The notes under the pieces: generated by a model | Databases searched by the model: none | Told to the model about the DNA's origin: nothing | What the model saw: the letters and a program-made list of their open reading frames with translations, nothing else | In this document: positions 22,694 to 34,581 of the stretch, piece after piece | Layout: the number at the start of each line of letters is the position of its first letter | Position numbering within the stretch: position 1 is the first letter of the stretch | NCBI GenBank assembly: GCA_027579435.1 | Contig: JANBPK010001232.1 | Coordinates: 1 to 54,694 of the forward strand | DNA length: 54,694 nt | Source: Candolleomyces eurysporus | Taxonomy: Eukaryota; Basidiomycota; Agaricomycetes; Agaricales; Psathyrellaceae | Reading direction: 5' to 3' | Made by a program: the position numbers and the translations under genes

Positions 22694-24248
22694 TCAACGA
22701 GCGACGCCGAAGCCCACCGGCGGAGGTATGTTCGAGTGACGATTACTATACGCGGGAGGTGCTTCATCCGGATCGTGGGCAGTGCCTTCAAATGCAGACG
22801 CATTGGATACAATGGGGGATGGGTAAGACGTGTGCGATTCGGAAGTTCCAGCGCCAAATGGGTCCATGAAAGATGAGGTTCCCTTTTCGTTGGGGTATAG
22901 ATTCAGCGCCAGCATGGGTGCGGCGCCTCCACCGTAGCCGGAGTTAGAGCCGCTTTGGCTCGTGCTTGACTCTTCATCCAGCCTCTGGAACGGTCGATTG
23001 TCTCGACCCGTCTGCTGACTGCGGAATTTGCTAGCAATTGCAGGTCGCAAGCTTTCGCTAATTCTGTGGGAAAGACTGGGACTTGGACCTACACGCACCA
23101 TGAGAAAGATATGAGTCGAAAATAAATTGAGAAGAAAGATAGATGGATTATGGGACTTACCATTATCAGACATGGGTACGGCTCGGGCGCTTTCAAGGGC
23201 TTCAGCCAAGGCCACCGCACGTTTTCGCCGACGCAAGAACAAGATCACGAAAAGGATGACGAAAATTAGGAAAAGGAGGGACCCAACCACTGCCCCGACA
23301 ATCGCACCAATAGGCACTCCGCCTTTGCTCGCCGCACCAGAGGCATCAAACCCTCCGTTTCCATCAGGGTATAGTGTCATATGGGCTGGCGCGCCTGAAA
23401 TCGACGTGGTAACAACCTGGAAAGCGGTAACAGTTTGGCCCGTCTCGGGGTCCACGGAGAGTGATTGGCTGACTACACCCGAGGTTGAGTTGCGGGAGCT
23501 TGTAGACGTGGTCTGGGTGGTCGTCGACAAAAGTGAGTTCGTGACGGTGAGCCCAGAACTAGTCAAAGTCTCAGTCGCAGTGCTACCTGAACCAGATACG
23601 GTCAGCGTTGCTGTCTGCGTGAGAACTGAGGTAGAAACGCTGGAAGTACAGTAGTAAGCATGTGGGTAAAAGCATCGAGAAAGNGGAAAGGAAAATACGT
23701 TGGGGCTGGGTTATTCGTTGGGCCTGGATCTTGGTTTCGTGTGGTCGTAGTCGGTGGGGGAGGGGGAGGGGCAGGGTTGACCTGGTTAAGAGCGGAACCT
23801 TCAATTTCAAAGTAGTCGAGTATGAAGGCCGGGCTTGAGCCTGTATTCCTGACCATGAGGGTATGGGTTCCCTCGGAAAGGTGGCCAGAGCCCCAGAATC
23901 GATCTTTATAGTACGCATTGCCATGGACCGTACGATCCCAAGAAGACTCCACGCCGTCCAAATTGAAGCTGGCGTAAAGATGGGCACCAGGGGCCTGGGC
24001 CGCCGGGTTGGTACCAAATACTGTAATTGAAGTGCCTGGTCGTAGAAGACAGCGCAAAATAAGCCGACGGATGCTCGGAGGCCATTTAGAGCAGGAATCT
24101 TACCTGAGAATCGAATTGTTGCGGTGGACCCTGACGAACTCGACGAATGAACGGAACCCCCACTGTAGTCCGAGCTACTGCCGGTCACCACAGACCAACT
24201 GCCAGCATAAGAAACTGCTGAAGAGCCATCTTCTACAATGGCTGGCAT
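22694..24248 (-). CDS. Single-pass membrane protein P3 with jelly-roll-like head
   Basis: Model: complement(22694..23088, 23161..23639, 23699..24035, 24104..24248), 451 aa, phases closing. It starts MPAIVEDGSSAVSYAGSW, with strand-rich head motifs ATIRFSG, SITVFGTNPAA, GTHTLMVRNTG and FILDYFEIEGS. A Pro run and a Ser/Thr stalk follow, then the transmembrane helix at about 270-296 (IVGAVVGSLLFLIFVILFV) with RRRKR. The cytoplasmic tail ends PPPVGFGVAR and contains DEAPPAYSNRH, which recalls the PPAY motif in the tails of P1 and P2. PPxY motifs can bind WW domains such as those of Nedd4/Rsp5 ligases; that role here is inference. An N at 23684 lies inside the third intron (between exons 2 and 3). 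Confidence 0.72.
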
Positions 24249-24948
24249 TCCTTAAGAGAATGCCCGAAAGAAAAGGAGCGACTGTAAAGAGTGAATGGTG
24301 ATGATAGTGAGAGAGAAAGAAATGTGGGCACTCCGGCGAACAATTCATGCTCCCAAATGGCAGAATCCAGTGATTGACGTCGTTTATCGACGACGCTGAT
24401 GTTCTTCGCTGATGATGTTCCCATCAAGCCGGCGCCGTCGGTATGACCGGTTGATCGTTGGCGGCATTCGCCAGTCTCAGGTCGCCCATTCCTCTCCTTG
24501 AGAAGCCTGTTAAATTTCGTTTCTTCCAGATTCACCTTTTGGGCTGAAACTCGCAAGGGTCCCCAGCTTACATCTCTCTGACTGCCGTCGGAGGACAAGG
24601 CTTATCCGTCAAGGCCGCGTGGGCGGCTTGGGCGCCATCCATCGCTGATGCCCCTGGAAAACAACATCAGCAAACTCAAGAAAAGCGGACTGCGAGCGGA
24701 CCTCCATCGTCATCGCCAACTACATCGACAGAGATGGTGCTAGGTCAAATATGTGAATGCCCACAGTGAGTTCTAGGCCTTGGAATCATTGACCTCGAAC
24801 TGACGGACTCGAGATTCAGCGGGGCCTCGTTGCCAAATCTGGCAGATAGCCGCTCAGCACCTGAAACGTGAAAGTCGAATTGAATCTGGCAGGCAACCTG
24901 GACAACGGAACTGCCTTACACTATACTCTCATCTTCGTGTCAAACACC
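24249..24948. other. Spacer with unresolved coding sequence before P5
   Basis: Upstream of 24949 the plus strand stays open in pieces (for example a Ser/Thr/Pro-rich stretch near 24690-24770 ending CECPQ, next to a GTGAGT donor). This suggests that P5 has one or more 5' exons here, but no join that closes was found. Confidence 0.35.
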
Positions 24949-25780
24949 ATGGACGAGCCAACGTCCTCCAGTAGTGGCTCACTGCCAGCATTCGTAATCG
25001 TCATCTTTGTGCTGGTGGGGATTCTTACGCTGGTCATGGCAGCGTATCTGCTATTTCAGCGACGGAACAGCACAGGTGAGTTGTTGCGATCGGATAGCGC
25101 GTTTTACTCACCGGCCTTTAGGCTACTCGCGACTGACCAAACGAAACCAGGCTACCGTCGGTCCAAATCGTCAAGTTGAAGGTGGCGTTGACTTCCACGC
25201 GGCGCCGACAAACCAACGACCTCCATCACACATTCCCCTCCAACCCTACGCCGGCCATAGAGCATCCACTTCATCCATGGGCGCTGCATCACAAAGCACT
25301 CGAAACCCCGGACCCGAATCGCAGCGATTACTTTCCTCGAGTGAATCACATAGTTCGAGCACGTTGGAAGCTCTCATGCGCGAGCAGCAAGATCTAATGC
25401 TCGAGTTGTACCAACTGAGGACAACGCGACCCAAGCCCACCCTACCCGAGCGCAACCGGATAGCTGCGATTCAAGCAAGATTACACCAGTTATCATCGGC
25501 CTCCCAGCCACCGACAGCGTATCAATCACAGGAGGCGACGTATCAACCACAAGCGACGTATCATCCACAGGCGTCATATCAACCACAGGCGTCAGCGTAT
25601 CATCCACAGGCGTCGGCATATCCTCCACAGGCGTCGTATCATCCACAGGCAACGTCGCAATATCCACAGGCATCGTATCGACCACAGGAGTTGTATCAAC
25701 CGCGGCCGTCGTATCCACCGACCTCTCGTTTTCAGACTCATGATGGACCAAGCACGATGAATCAGGACGGGAAGGGATAA
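24949..25780 (+). CDS. Single-pass membrane protein P5 with YxPQA repeats
   Basis: Model: join(24949..25075, 25122..25780), 261 aa from the ATG of MDEPTSSSSG; the true start may lie further upstream. A short Ser-rich segment precedes one transmembrane helix (residues about 13-35, AFVIVIFVLVGILTLVMAAY), followed by RR. The cytoplasmic part has a likely short amphipathic or coiled-coil stretch (LEALMREQQDLMLELYQLR) and then a tandem run of YQPQA/YHPQA/YPPQA units. It lacks the jelly-roll head as modelled. The 46-nt intron (GTGAGT..TTTAG) is needed to join the helix to the repeat tail. Function unknown; membership of the P family is inferred from position and layout only. Confidence 0.55.
25516..25722 (+). 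repeat. Coding tandem repeat (YxPQA units)
   Basis: About ten imperfect units, 15-24 nt each (TATCAACCACAGGCG-like), encode Tyr-x-Pro-Gln-Ala within P5. Such runs vary in copy number between strains in many fungi. Confidence 0.75.
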
Positions 25781-26596
25781 GGTTGCTCGGTGTGTCTATC
25801 GTCTCCTGTTGGCGTTAGTATTCTTCCTTACGCTGGTAACGTACATCAGCACGGGTCCATTGAGAAGTATTCACTAGGATTTGAACCTATTTAACGGATC
25901 GAGGTCTCCCGCAATCAAATGGCTCTATTCAATCTGATATTTTGCAATTCGAAATATCTCCATGGAATATGTCAGACTAGCCAACAAGGTATGTAAGTAG
26001 TTGCTGCGGGCGGGATGGGGCATTCCTTGGCCCTCCTATGTCGTCCTCCCTTCACCCCCAGGGCTAGCAAGCTCGCGCCTTGATGGATATGTACCGAGGT
26101 CTTGTTATGCCGGAATGATCTAGAGCGAACGATTCCATCAGACAAGCTGCGGGAGCCTTGCCGGGCCATCACAGGAAGAGCCTCCCCATCCCGTTTACCG
26201 CTCTCTGTTAAAGAGTGCTATGAGCCAAACCCCTACCTTCCAACAGCCCATGGGTAAGCAGCTCGTGCGCTGTGTTTGAAAAATAGAACGGTCTCCTCCG
26301 AAGGCGAGTACGAGGTAAGGTACATGTTACGATATGCTCATTGCAATTGCCGCCGTGTTTTGATGTTGCATGAAATTGACCTTATGTTTTGTTCACATAC
26401 TTCCACTTCTGTTAAAGCGGCTCAATTCTATCCCATCACCAGCGCCCGGGCATCTTGCCTTCCTTTCTGCATCCCCCTCATCACTGTCTCTCGTCGCCTA
26501 GATCGACGACTCCCCACATTCCTTTAACCCTCTTTTTCTCCGTCACTCTTTTGCTACACGAAACGTCAACTAGACGCCGCCTCTACTTGAGGTACA
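25781..26596. other. Spacer between P5 and P4
   Basis: No gene recognised. A TTTGAACCT-like B-box sequence near 25870 was tested as a tRNA and did not give a matching acceptor stem. Pyrimidine-rich sequence at 26450-26590 precedes the P4 start and probably holds its promoter. Confidence 0.4.
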
Positions 26597-28252
26597 ATGG
26601 GCGGATACAAACCAATTGACGACGATAGTTCTTACATCGCCTATTCTGGGAGCTGGGAACTTAGCAGAGGCTCTACACGTCAGTGGGGTCTTGGAACCGT
26701 TCACTCTACAAGCCAAGTCGGCGCTACGGCTACCTTTCGATTTAGAGGTACGTGACTCTCTTTTGCTTTGATGCCTGCTCCGGCCTCATCCCTCCCGACG
26801 GCTTCAGGTACTCAAGTCAAGGTGGTTGCCACCATTCCCAACGGTTCTGGGAGCTCAAGATCACAGTATAGAATTGACGGTGGCTCTCCTGTCACCGTTG
26901 AGCGTGCATGTGGCTCAGATCCCCAATACGACGTAACCGTCTTCGAGAACGCCCAGCTGAGAGACGGCGAACACACTCTGGTCATCACCAACATCGGGAA
27001 TGCTGCTGATTATCGCCTGGACAAGATCGAGTGGGTAGCATCAAATGGATATCCCGAGGAACCTCTTCCGCCCTTACCGTGAGTGTATTATGTCTTAAAG
27101 CTCCATTCCAATTCCGTATCTCTGAGCCCCTGGGTGTGCTCTCCAGACCAACACCCCCGACTCCCCCTACCACTTCTGTACCATCCAACAATGATTCACC
27201 TTCACAGCCAGTATCCCAACCCCAAGTCCCGAGCACGCGGGAGCAAACACAGCATCCGACTACCACTATAATCACCCGGATATCCGATTCTGGTGTCACA
27301 TCCGTGGTCACTTCAGTCGTAACTCCCACTGTCACGTCCATCAGCTCAGGTAATACGGGCACGACTGGCTCTGCGACGGACTCGTCGTCCGGAGCCGCTT
27401 TGACGGGAGGTACCAGTATACCGTTACAGAACGGTGGTGAGACGCTGATAGTCAAGGAAGTGGTCTCCTCGACCGTCACCACGAGAGATCCATCCAACAC
27501 CAACTCTCCAGGTGGTTTGGACAATACTGGCGCCACTGGGAAATTTCATTTATCTACTGGAGCGCTCGCTGGGATAATCGTTGGCTCACTCATCCTACTT
27601 TTCATTCTTTTAATCCTCCTGTTTGTCCTCTTCAGACGTTGGAAGCAAAGGCGAGATTTGTTGAACAAGCCGATAAACGATGGGGCGTGGGCGCCCGGAG
27701 AACATACCAGAGGTCCGTTTCTCGCTACCAGCTCCCTCCGATTGATAGCTGAAAACTGTCCTTGCAGAGATCCGCAGGGGAGACACCAATTTAACACCTT
27801 TCGACATCGTCGCGCAAAGGACGTCCGCCTTCCTCGCCGGAGGAGCACTGCGAAATAACGATCGCAACATGGGCGCCTTTACGCGTTTGCACGATGACGC
27901 TCAGGGCGGCCCCTCTGCTCTTTTACCCGTTCACAAATCTGCTTTGAACAATCCCGGTTCGCCACACAGTCCCGGTGGCTTGAGCTCTACCAACTCGGCA
28001 GGGTCCCCATCCGACAACTCTCAATACTCTAGCACTCTGCTTCCAACCGACGCGGGGTATCTCTTTCAGCACGCAACTCTTCATCGCAGACGGAACACCT
28101 CCGAAATAGGGGAGCCCGATGGCGAGCAAAATGCTGTCCCGCCACCCTCTTACCAGGCCAGTACGCTTCTTCAGAATGCTAGCAGCGTCGAGAGCGGTGA
28201 CTTTGTTTCGGCGGAGGGAGGAAGCTCTGCCTCGGGCTCGTCGAAGCATTGA
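26597..28252 (+). CDS. Single-pass membrane protein P4 with jelly-roll-like head
   Basis: Model: join(26597..26747, 26808..27078, 27147..27712, 27768..28252), 490 aa, phases closing. Starts MGGYKPIDDDSSYIAYSGSW. Head motifs are ATFRFRG, TQVKVVATIPNG, DGEHTLVITNIGN and DYRLDKIEWVAS. A Pro-rich linker and a Ser/Thr-rich stalk with Val/Thr repeats follow, then the transmembrane helix at about 280-303 (IIVGSLILLFILLILLFVLF) with RRWKQRR. The cytoplasmic tail is Ser-rich and includes VPPPSYQAS. Domain order is the same as P1-P3, but it lies on the opposite strand and is only distantly related in sequence. Likely a surface receptor-like or wall-sensor protein of unknown ligand. Confidence 0.75.
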
Positions 28253-28586
28253 TGCTTTTCACTTTGTTTTCCTGTTTCAACTCCCAGGAGTTTATGCGAC
28301 GTGTTGTATGTGAAGTGCTTATATACCATCTTTGTTAATCTTATATAACGGACGTTGGGCGTCGAATTTAACTTACGAACGCTGCGCGTGGTCATCTTTA
28401 TGTCATACATAGCTATGTACCAGNTTTTTTATTCGCTCGCCCCGAAAAGCCAGCGCGAACAGTTGACTTCGCCATGGCTTGTACCTAAGACTAACCCAAA
28501 ACCAAATAACGGACGAGTCGAGATCGGCTACTCTGTGGCGTACACAAGTCACACATTCTTTACACGCTAACGAATTCATGATTGCA
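28253..28586. other. Convergent spacer, 3' flanks of P4 and DUF6533 gene 2
   Basis: Presumed overlapping 3' untranslated regions of two convergent genes; an N lies at 28424 next to a T run. Nothing else recognised. Confidence 0.4.
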
Positions 28587-30616
28587 CTAGGATCCAGGGC
28601 CATTGGGGGAGGATTCTCTGAGCTGTGTCCCTGAGGATGCAACACCAAGAACGGCGAGTTCAATCCCATCTGGATCTACAATATCCTGAGTTGCGGTCCC
28701 AGGGTTCGTGGCGAATTCCATCGGACTATCCGACACCTGGAGATCTAGAATCGGTGTGGGTGTCCCTCTTCCCCCTGCCCGCCGCAAGTTCAGAATCAAT
28801 CGCGTTCCCTGCATTTCAAGTGTTGCGAGTTAGACTTGAGGCACGTAAGCGTCGGGGTTCCCATACGAGATACTCACCGCATATGAGCAAACCACATAAA
28901 GCCATCTAGAGCGTCGAGAGGAGCTCATTAGTACGCGTGCACTTTTGGAGGAGACTTTAAAAATAATCTTACGGCCATGTTGGGAGATGGTAGAATCCGT
29001 TGCCGAACATTGCGATGAATGATGTCAGTAACAGTATGCCTAGGCCCCATTCAGATAACGAGAATACGGGTCGAGGACAGACGAACCGACGACGCTGGGG
29101 TGTAATCAATCAGCGCAAATCAACACTGGTGAATTAAGATGCATGAATAATCTGGAGTACTTACGAGAGGAACGCGAAAGAGCCATCCCTTACGAATACG
29201 ACAAGTAATGGAGAGAAGTAAGATGCATCCCTGAAGACGTTAGACTGAATCCGACCGTGTACGTCGGTCAGAGATTCTCTCAGCTTCAAGAGGGCCATAA
29301 CGAGGAAGATGGCTGAGCAAGGACAGGTAGATGTCAGAGGCGCTCGCTGGAACGGCATATTATTTCGTACAAGCATTTCCAGTGCTAACAGCGCTAAATT
29401 TTGGAGGGAATTGAACACATCAGCTGCGATACTGCACGAGAATGGCTTAATCTTAAAAGTAGGCTCACCACATGAATATATACCACTTGATTTTATCTTT
29501 GGGGAGCTGCCGCAAAATTTCCTTACAGTCGATTGGGAGCGCCTTCATCGCGTCAATTGGTGGGTTCACCTTATTTGCCGCGACGGTGAGATACTGCTCT
29601 AATGTTCAGCCTACGGTTGACGACTTGACGGGTGTGGGCTATCCTTACTGCGATTTCACCTATACGGAACAATCAGATGATAACCTTGGAAGAACCAAAT
29701 CGATCTGACATGCCGAGATAAAGGTCAGAGCGGTGAGTACTAGTGGCTATCTCAGAATCACAGACTTCAAGCCGGAATTGTTAAGAATGGGTACCTGTAC
29801 GGCTGTGACGATATAAGGCGTGAATTCTCATGATGCTAATGATATCGATCAAGAGAATGCTAAACCAGCTCGCGACTCTGAGAAAGTTTTAATCCGGATA
29901 GGACAAGGGAAGGAGCGAAGCGGACTGACGAAGTTAAGAGCAGGAGTGGAAAGATATACCTAGGTATCTCAAGGCTTTAAGCCACGATTCCAGGCAACGA
30001 ATAAAACTGCACTGACACCTGATAGAAATTGTGAGCGTAGAGCATATAGCTTATAAAAGGAGATGGGACATAGGACTCATGGCGTACCTGCTTTGTGGGG
30101 CTGTTTACGTTGGAAGCTAATGGGTGATCAGATGGAAGTATGTTTCGTTGTCCCAACGATGCACTTGCCCAAGAGAAGCAGTATGCCACAGACACTATGC
30201 ACCCTAAGTAAGTCGCTGAATAACAAGGAGTGTCAACTCACAGTGCGACAGCAAGACCATAGTACCTTGAGAGGAGATACAGTGCTTTCCCGAATGTCCA
30301 CTTCGCTCTACGGAATGAGACTCGAAGGCTGAGCGTATCGAAGATACTTTCGAGAATAAATCGAACCTCCAGATATGCTTGATCTAAATAGGATTCAGCT
30401 ATTAGCATCTGGGGGCATTTGAAATACCTCACTTCGTCCTGAAAGGTGTGGCAGACATCACAAAAAAGGAATGTGATAGCTGAGACTGCGCAATGCGATT
30501 TGTATCAGTAACTCTTTGGAATGGCAGTCCGGAGTGTGATCACCTTGCATGAACATCCTACCCTCAGAGACAGACAGAGCGGAGACACACCGTTCCAGCG
30601 CAGGGGATGTGCTCAT
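28587..30616 (-). CDS. DUF6533-type multi-pass membrane protein, gene 2
   Basis: Exon 1 starts at 30616 (MSTSPALERCVSALSVSE). Then FLFCDVCHTFQDE, a 17-nt exon at 30367-30383 (IKHIW), WTFGKALYLLSRYYGLAVAL, the helix LLIDIISIMRIHALYRHSR, KDKIKWYIFMW, LKLRESLTDVHGRIQSNVF and FVRDGSFAFL, an 8-nt exon at 29087-29094, LLLTSFIAMFGNGFYHLPTW, WLYVVCSYA, and a last exon 28587-28808 beginning GTRLILNLRRAGGRG. The exon after the YRHSR helix could not be closed in frame (around 29640-29820), so the gene is either mis-modelled there or inactive. Family function unknown; predicted integral membrane protein. Gene 3 is its duplicate. Confidence 0.6.
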
Positions 30617-31954
30617 GCTGCACAAGCAGGGTTAAGTTGCCAAATTCTGGAGCGAGAATGTTGACGACTCTCCTTATACATAATGTTCAATGATAATCAT
30701 CCAATAACTCTTTGCGGCGGACCCATCTGTTACGAATTTACTCCTGTTGGGCGTTAATGGAGGACCAGATTATTTAGAAGGGGCACCGTGGCAGTGATGA
30801 GCTCGCGCAGACTTGGCGCCGTTCTGATGCTCAGAGTGAGGCAAGACCCAGCTGTGCATGCGCCTCCGTTCTGCAACCTTTATCTGTGCGGTGTGATAAT
30901 AGTCAAACTTCAAAATACCAACAGATCGACATAGAGGTTTTCATGTTTCCAGCATCGTGACACACGCTTTTGCCACGGCCGTTGAGGGGGGCGTACTCAC
31001 CACCACCGCAGAAGCTTTTAGGGGGATGTTATTCGGAAGCGAGGATCCCGAGCGAAGAGTAACCCTAAACCTCCGACGTCCAGCCTGGTACTCGTAAGGG
31101 GCATCAAGCTCAACATATTCCAGATCCCCTCCTCAAGCATTGGGCGGGTGACTTCTTACTCTGGAATACCCTTTTAGTGTGTAGATCTAGTTTTCACCCA
31201 TCTGGTGTAAATCCGAGTCGGTTACTTTCAAGGTGAGATAATAGCGTGCCGCGTCGGTCACTACTGGAGCTTCTACATTCCATTCTCAGATGTAGAACCG
31301 GGTAGCAGCTCTAAAGGATGTGAAGGCTTCCCACGAACGGAACGGTATTTATATGAGAGTATATCGGGAGCCTTGATTTAAGTTTCGGGTCGATCTTCGT
31401 ATTTGCGTTTCCCAAACTGAAAAGAAACTCCAATCAACCTCTACGGCTGTTCGTAGCTACATCGCAGGATACTATCAACTACAACAAGAAGAAGAAGGAA
31501 CCTAATCGATCTGTGAGGCTTGCGACAAGCCGTAAGATTAATGTCAAGTTGGAAAATATGGCAAATCCTAAAACGCCATTGGGTGCCAGTTCTCATGCCC
31601 TCGTCCAGTAATTAAGGGGGACTTCAACAGGAAGAGATGCTCTTCCACACTTATCCGGGGTATTGAGTTGGTCTGCTCCTCAGGGAGGGTAAATTTCGTC
31701 GGATACAGGAAAATATTAGAAGGCACGTAGGTACTAATCAGCAGCACTCTCAAGATCAAACGAAGCAAGTGTTTGAGCGCTGTGAATTAAGCGTTTACGA
31801 ATAAGTAAGAAAACCTTTACTTACTGAATGGGCCTTCGTTAATTAAGGGTCATTTTACTCCAATGATGCACAAAGAAATGAAAAGACTGACAAAAGGCAG
31901 TTCAATGAACCATCTCTAATGAACATAATCAGCGGAGGCAACACAAGCGATGGA
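30617..31954. other. 5' flank of DUF6533 gene 2, partly duplicated
   Basis: The part from 30617 to about 31100 matches 34582 to about 35100 (same order and orientation), extending the gene 2/gene 3 duplication upstream. From about 31150 to 31954 no gene or repeat was recognised. Confidence 0.5.
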
Positions 31955-32480
31955 TTCTTGAATTCTTGTATCTGATATTTCTGCGCTCATCGACCCTCTA
32001 TCTATTGGAGAGCGACTCGCACTCCGCACTTAATAACAACGAAGTATGCCTAGGCATCTCAATCGATTTTTTGAGGAAAATTTGGCCTCCATTTCCAAAT
32101 GGTCCTATTGAGTTTGGCGGACTCTTCATCGCCAATGTATGCGTTTATTCCATTTCGTATTCTGGGGCGGTGAAAATTTTCTGACTTCCCCATTACATTT
32201 TTATTTAGCCCGACCTTCCTCACAGATTTCATCGCGATCTCCTAGCACTCACCCTGCCTGAGCGTCTTACACCCGGGCTGACGTAGAGGGGACGGAGGAA
32301 GGATACATTGACTATCCTTTCCCGAAGGATTTGTAAGCCGAGGCGCGATTTGAAGTCAGCGGACGAGTCGTATCGAAGCATTTGTGGTTTTTCCAGATTC
32401 CCGGGATAGTCCTGGATGGTGACACTCCTTGAGGGTCGATACGTCCCGTTGGACTTTCTTGGTTCCGCGTATATAGCACA
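31955..32480 (+). pseudogene. Old Yellow Enzyme relic 1 (last two exons and 3' flank)
   Basis: Degenerate match to exons 3-4 of the intact OYE gene at 42239: remnants of [21 protein letters not shown] before a GTATGC donor-like site, then the last exon (VEGTE.GYIDYPF). Frameshifts, stops and internal deletions abolish coding. The 3' flank also matches that of the intact gene (GGTCGATACGTCCC against GGGCGATACGTCCC), so this was copied as genomic DNA and not from spliced RNA. Confidence 0.7.
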
Positions 32481-32568
32481 CACCACCTATTCTCTACGTT
32501 TATGTAACGAAGCCACTTCGCACTACATAGGACTGTCTAAGAATTCAATGACGCGGGACCACTGAGAG

Positions 32569-34581
32569 TCATTCTGCCAGGGAGGATTCTCTGGGCCCAG
32601 TCTCTGAAGAGGCGACCCTGAAAACGGCGAGTTCAATCTCACCTGGACCCACGCTATCGTGATTTGTGGTCTCAGGGGATGTGGCGAACTCCATCGGACT
32701 ATCCGTTGGACTATCCGAGATTTGGCAAATCGGGGTGGGTGTCCCTCTTCCCTTTGCCCGTCGCAAGTTCAAGATCAAGCGTGTTCCCTACATTCCAAGT
32801 GTTTAATGTCTGAGACGAATCGTGGAGACATCGGGGATCTCGTGCGTTAAGTACTCACCGCACATGAGCAGACCACATAAAGCCACCTAGAGCGGGGAGA
32901 GTTCGTTAGTATGGACGCGCTCTTGTGCGACACTTCACGAATGATCTTACGGCCATGTTGGAAGATGGTAAAATCCGCTACCGAACATTGCGATCAGCGA
33001 TGTCAGTAACATGATTCCTAGACCACACTCAGATGACAAGAACAAATGACTGAGGAAAGACGAACCAACGACGCTAGAATGCAACGAGGGACGTAATCAC
33101 CAGCACAAGTCAGCATTGGCCAATTAGGATGCATCAATTATGTGAAATACTAACGAGAGAAACGCCAAGGAGCCATCCTGTACGAATACGGCAAGTAAGG
33201 GAGGCCAAAAAGATACATGCTTGAGCAGGTTATACCTGACCTGACCGTTTTCGTCTGTCAGAGACTCCCTCAGTTTTAAGAGAGCCATAACAAGGAAAAT
33301 GGCTGAGCAAGGACAAGGAGGCGTCAGATGCGGTCGCTAGAACGGCATTGATTACGGACAAGCGTTTCCAGTGCTAATAACGCTGAAATTTCGATGAATT
33401 CGATCGTGAACTTGGGTATTAGACGAATATGATGATCTTGAAGCAGACTCACCACACGAAGATATAATATTTGATCTTATCTTTGGGAAGCTGCCGCAAG
33501 AGTTGGTCGCAGTTGATTGGGAGCGACTTCATAACGTCAATTGGCGGGTTCACTTTATTTGTCGCTAAACCGAGGGACTGCTCCATTGGTCAGGCTGTGG
33601 ACAAACTGACGAGTGTGCGCTATTCTTACTGCCATTTCACCTATATGAAACAATCAGATGGATACTTTGAAAGAATCGAACAAATCTTACACGCCGAGAT
33701 GAAGGCTAGAACGATAAGTACTAGTAGCCGTCTCAGAATCGGAGTTCAAGCTGGAATTGTTGAAACTGGTATACCTCTACGGCTGCGATGATATAACGCG
33801 TGAATTCTCATGATGCTTATGATGTCGATTAAGAGAATGCTGAACCAGCTTGCGACTCTGAGAAAGTTTTAATCAGAGAAGGGAGAATCAAGGAGCGAAG
33901 CGAACTGACACAGTTAGGAGAAGGACTTGGAATATATAGCTACGGTAATGCCTTAGGCCTCGTTTTTAAACACTCGATAAAACTGCACTGACATCTGGTA
34001 TCGACTGTGAGCACAGGATATAGGGCTCATAGACAGAGATGGGACAGGACCGAGATCCATGGCGTACCTGCTTTGCGGGGCTGCTATCTGATGGTTGATC
34101 AGAATGAAACGCTGTTTCGTTGCCCACGGAGTAGACTTGCCCAAGAGTAGCAATACGCCGGAGGCACTGTGCACCGTGAGTGAGTTACTCAATAGCAAGG
34201 ACTGTGAACTCACAGTGCGACAGCAAGGCTGTAGTACCTTGAGAGAAGATACAGCACTTTCGGGATCGTCCACTTTGATCTAGGCCACAATACTAGAGGG
34301 CTGAATCCAATATACATAAGAGAACGAATCGAACCTCCAGATATACTTGATCTAAATGGGATTAATCTATTGGTATCCGAGAGCATTCTGAGTGCCTCAC
34401 CTCGTCTTGAAACGTGCTACAGATGTCACAGAACAGGAATGTGACAGCTGAGACTGCGCAATGTGATTTATATCAATAAGCTTTAAGTGAAATCCAGAGT
34501 ATGATCACCTTGCATATATATCCTACGCTCCGAGACAGAAAAAGCGGCAACACAACGTTCCAGTGCTGGGGATGGGCCCAT
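32569..34581 (-). CDS. DUF6533-type multi-pass membrane protein, gene 3
   Basis: Duplicate of gene 2. Exon 1 starts at 34581 (MGPSPALERCVAAFSVSE). Then FLFCDICSTFQDE, a 17-nt exon at 34335-34351 (IKYIW), SKWTIPKVLYLLSRYYSLAV, KDKIKYYIFVW, LKLRESLTDENGQVRYNLL and FVQDGSLAFL, an 8-nt exon at 33066-33073, LLTSLIAMFGSGFYHLPTW, and a last exon 32569-32787 with LNLRRAKGRGTPTPI. At about 33550 the acceptor context has lost a base relative to gene 2 (AAAG|TGAAC against AAG|GTGAAC), which would shift the frame. The gene may therefore be inactive; several middle exons are unresolved as in gene 2. Confidence 0.5.

Noticed and set aside
25840..25930. Possible tRNA on the minus strand (AGGTTCAAATCCT box)
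   Set aside because: The flanking sequence does not provide a pairing acceptor stem or a D-arm at the right distance.
30238..30432. Microexon of DUF6533 gene 2 first placed at the segment reading VRFIL after CTGGAG
   Set aside because: That choice left the next exon out of frame in genes 2 and 3; using the 17-nt exon just upstream (IKHIW / IKYIW) restores the frame in both and agrees with gene 1.
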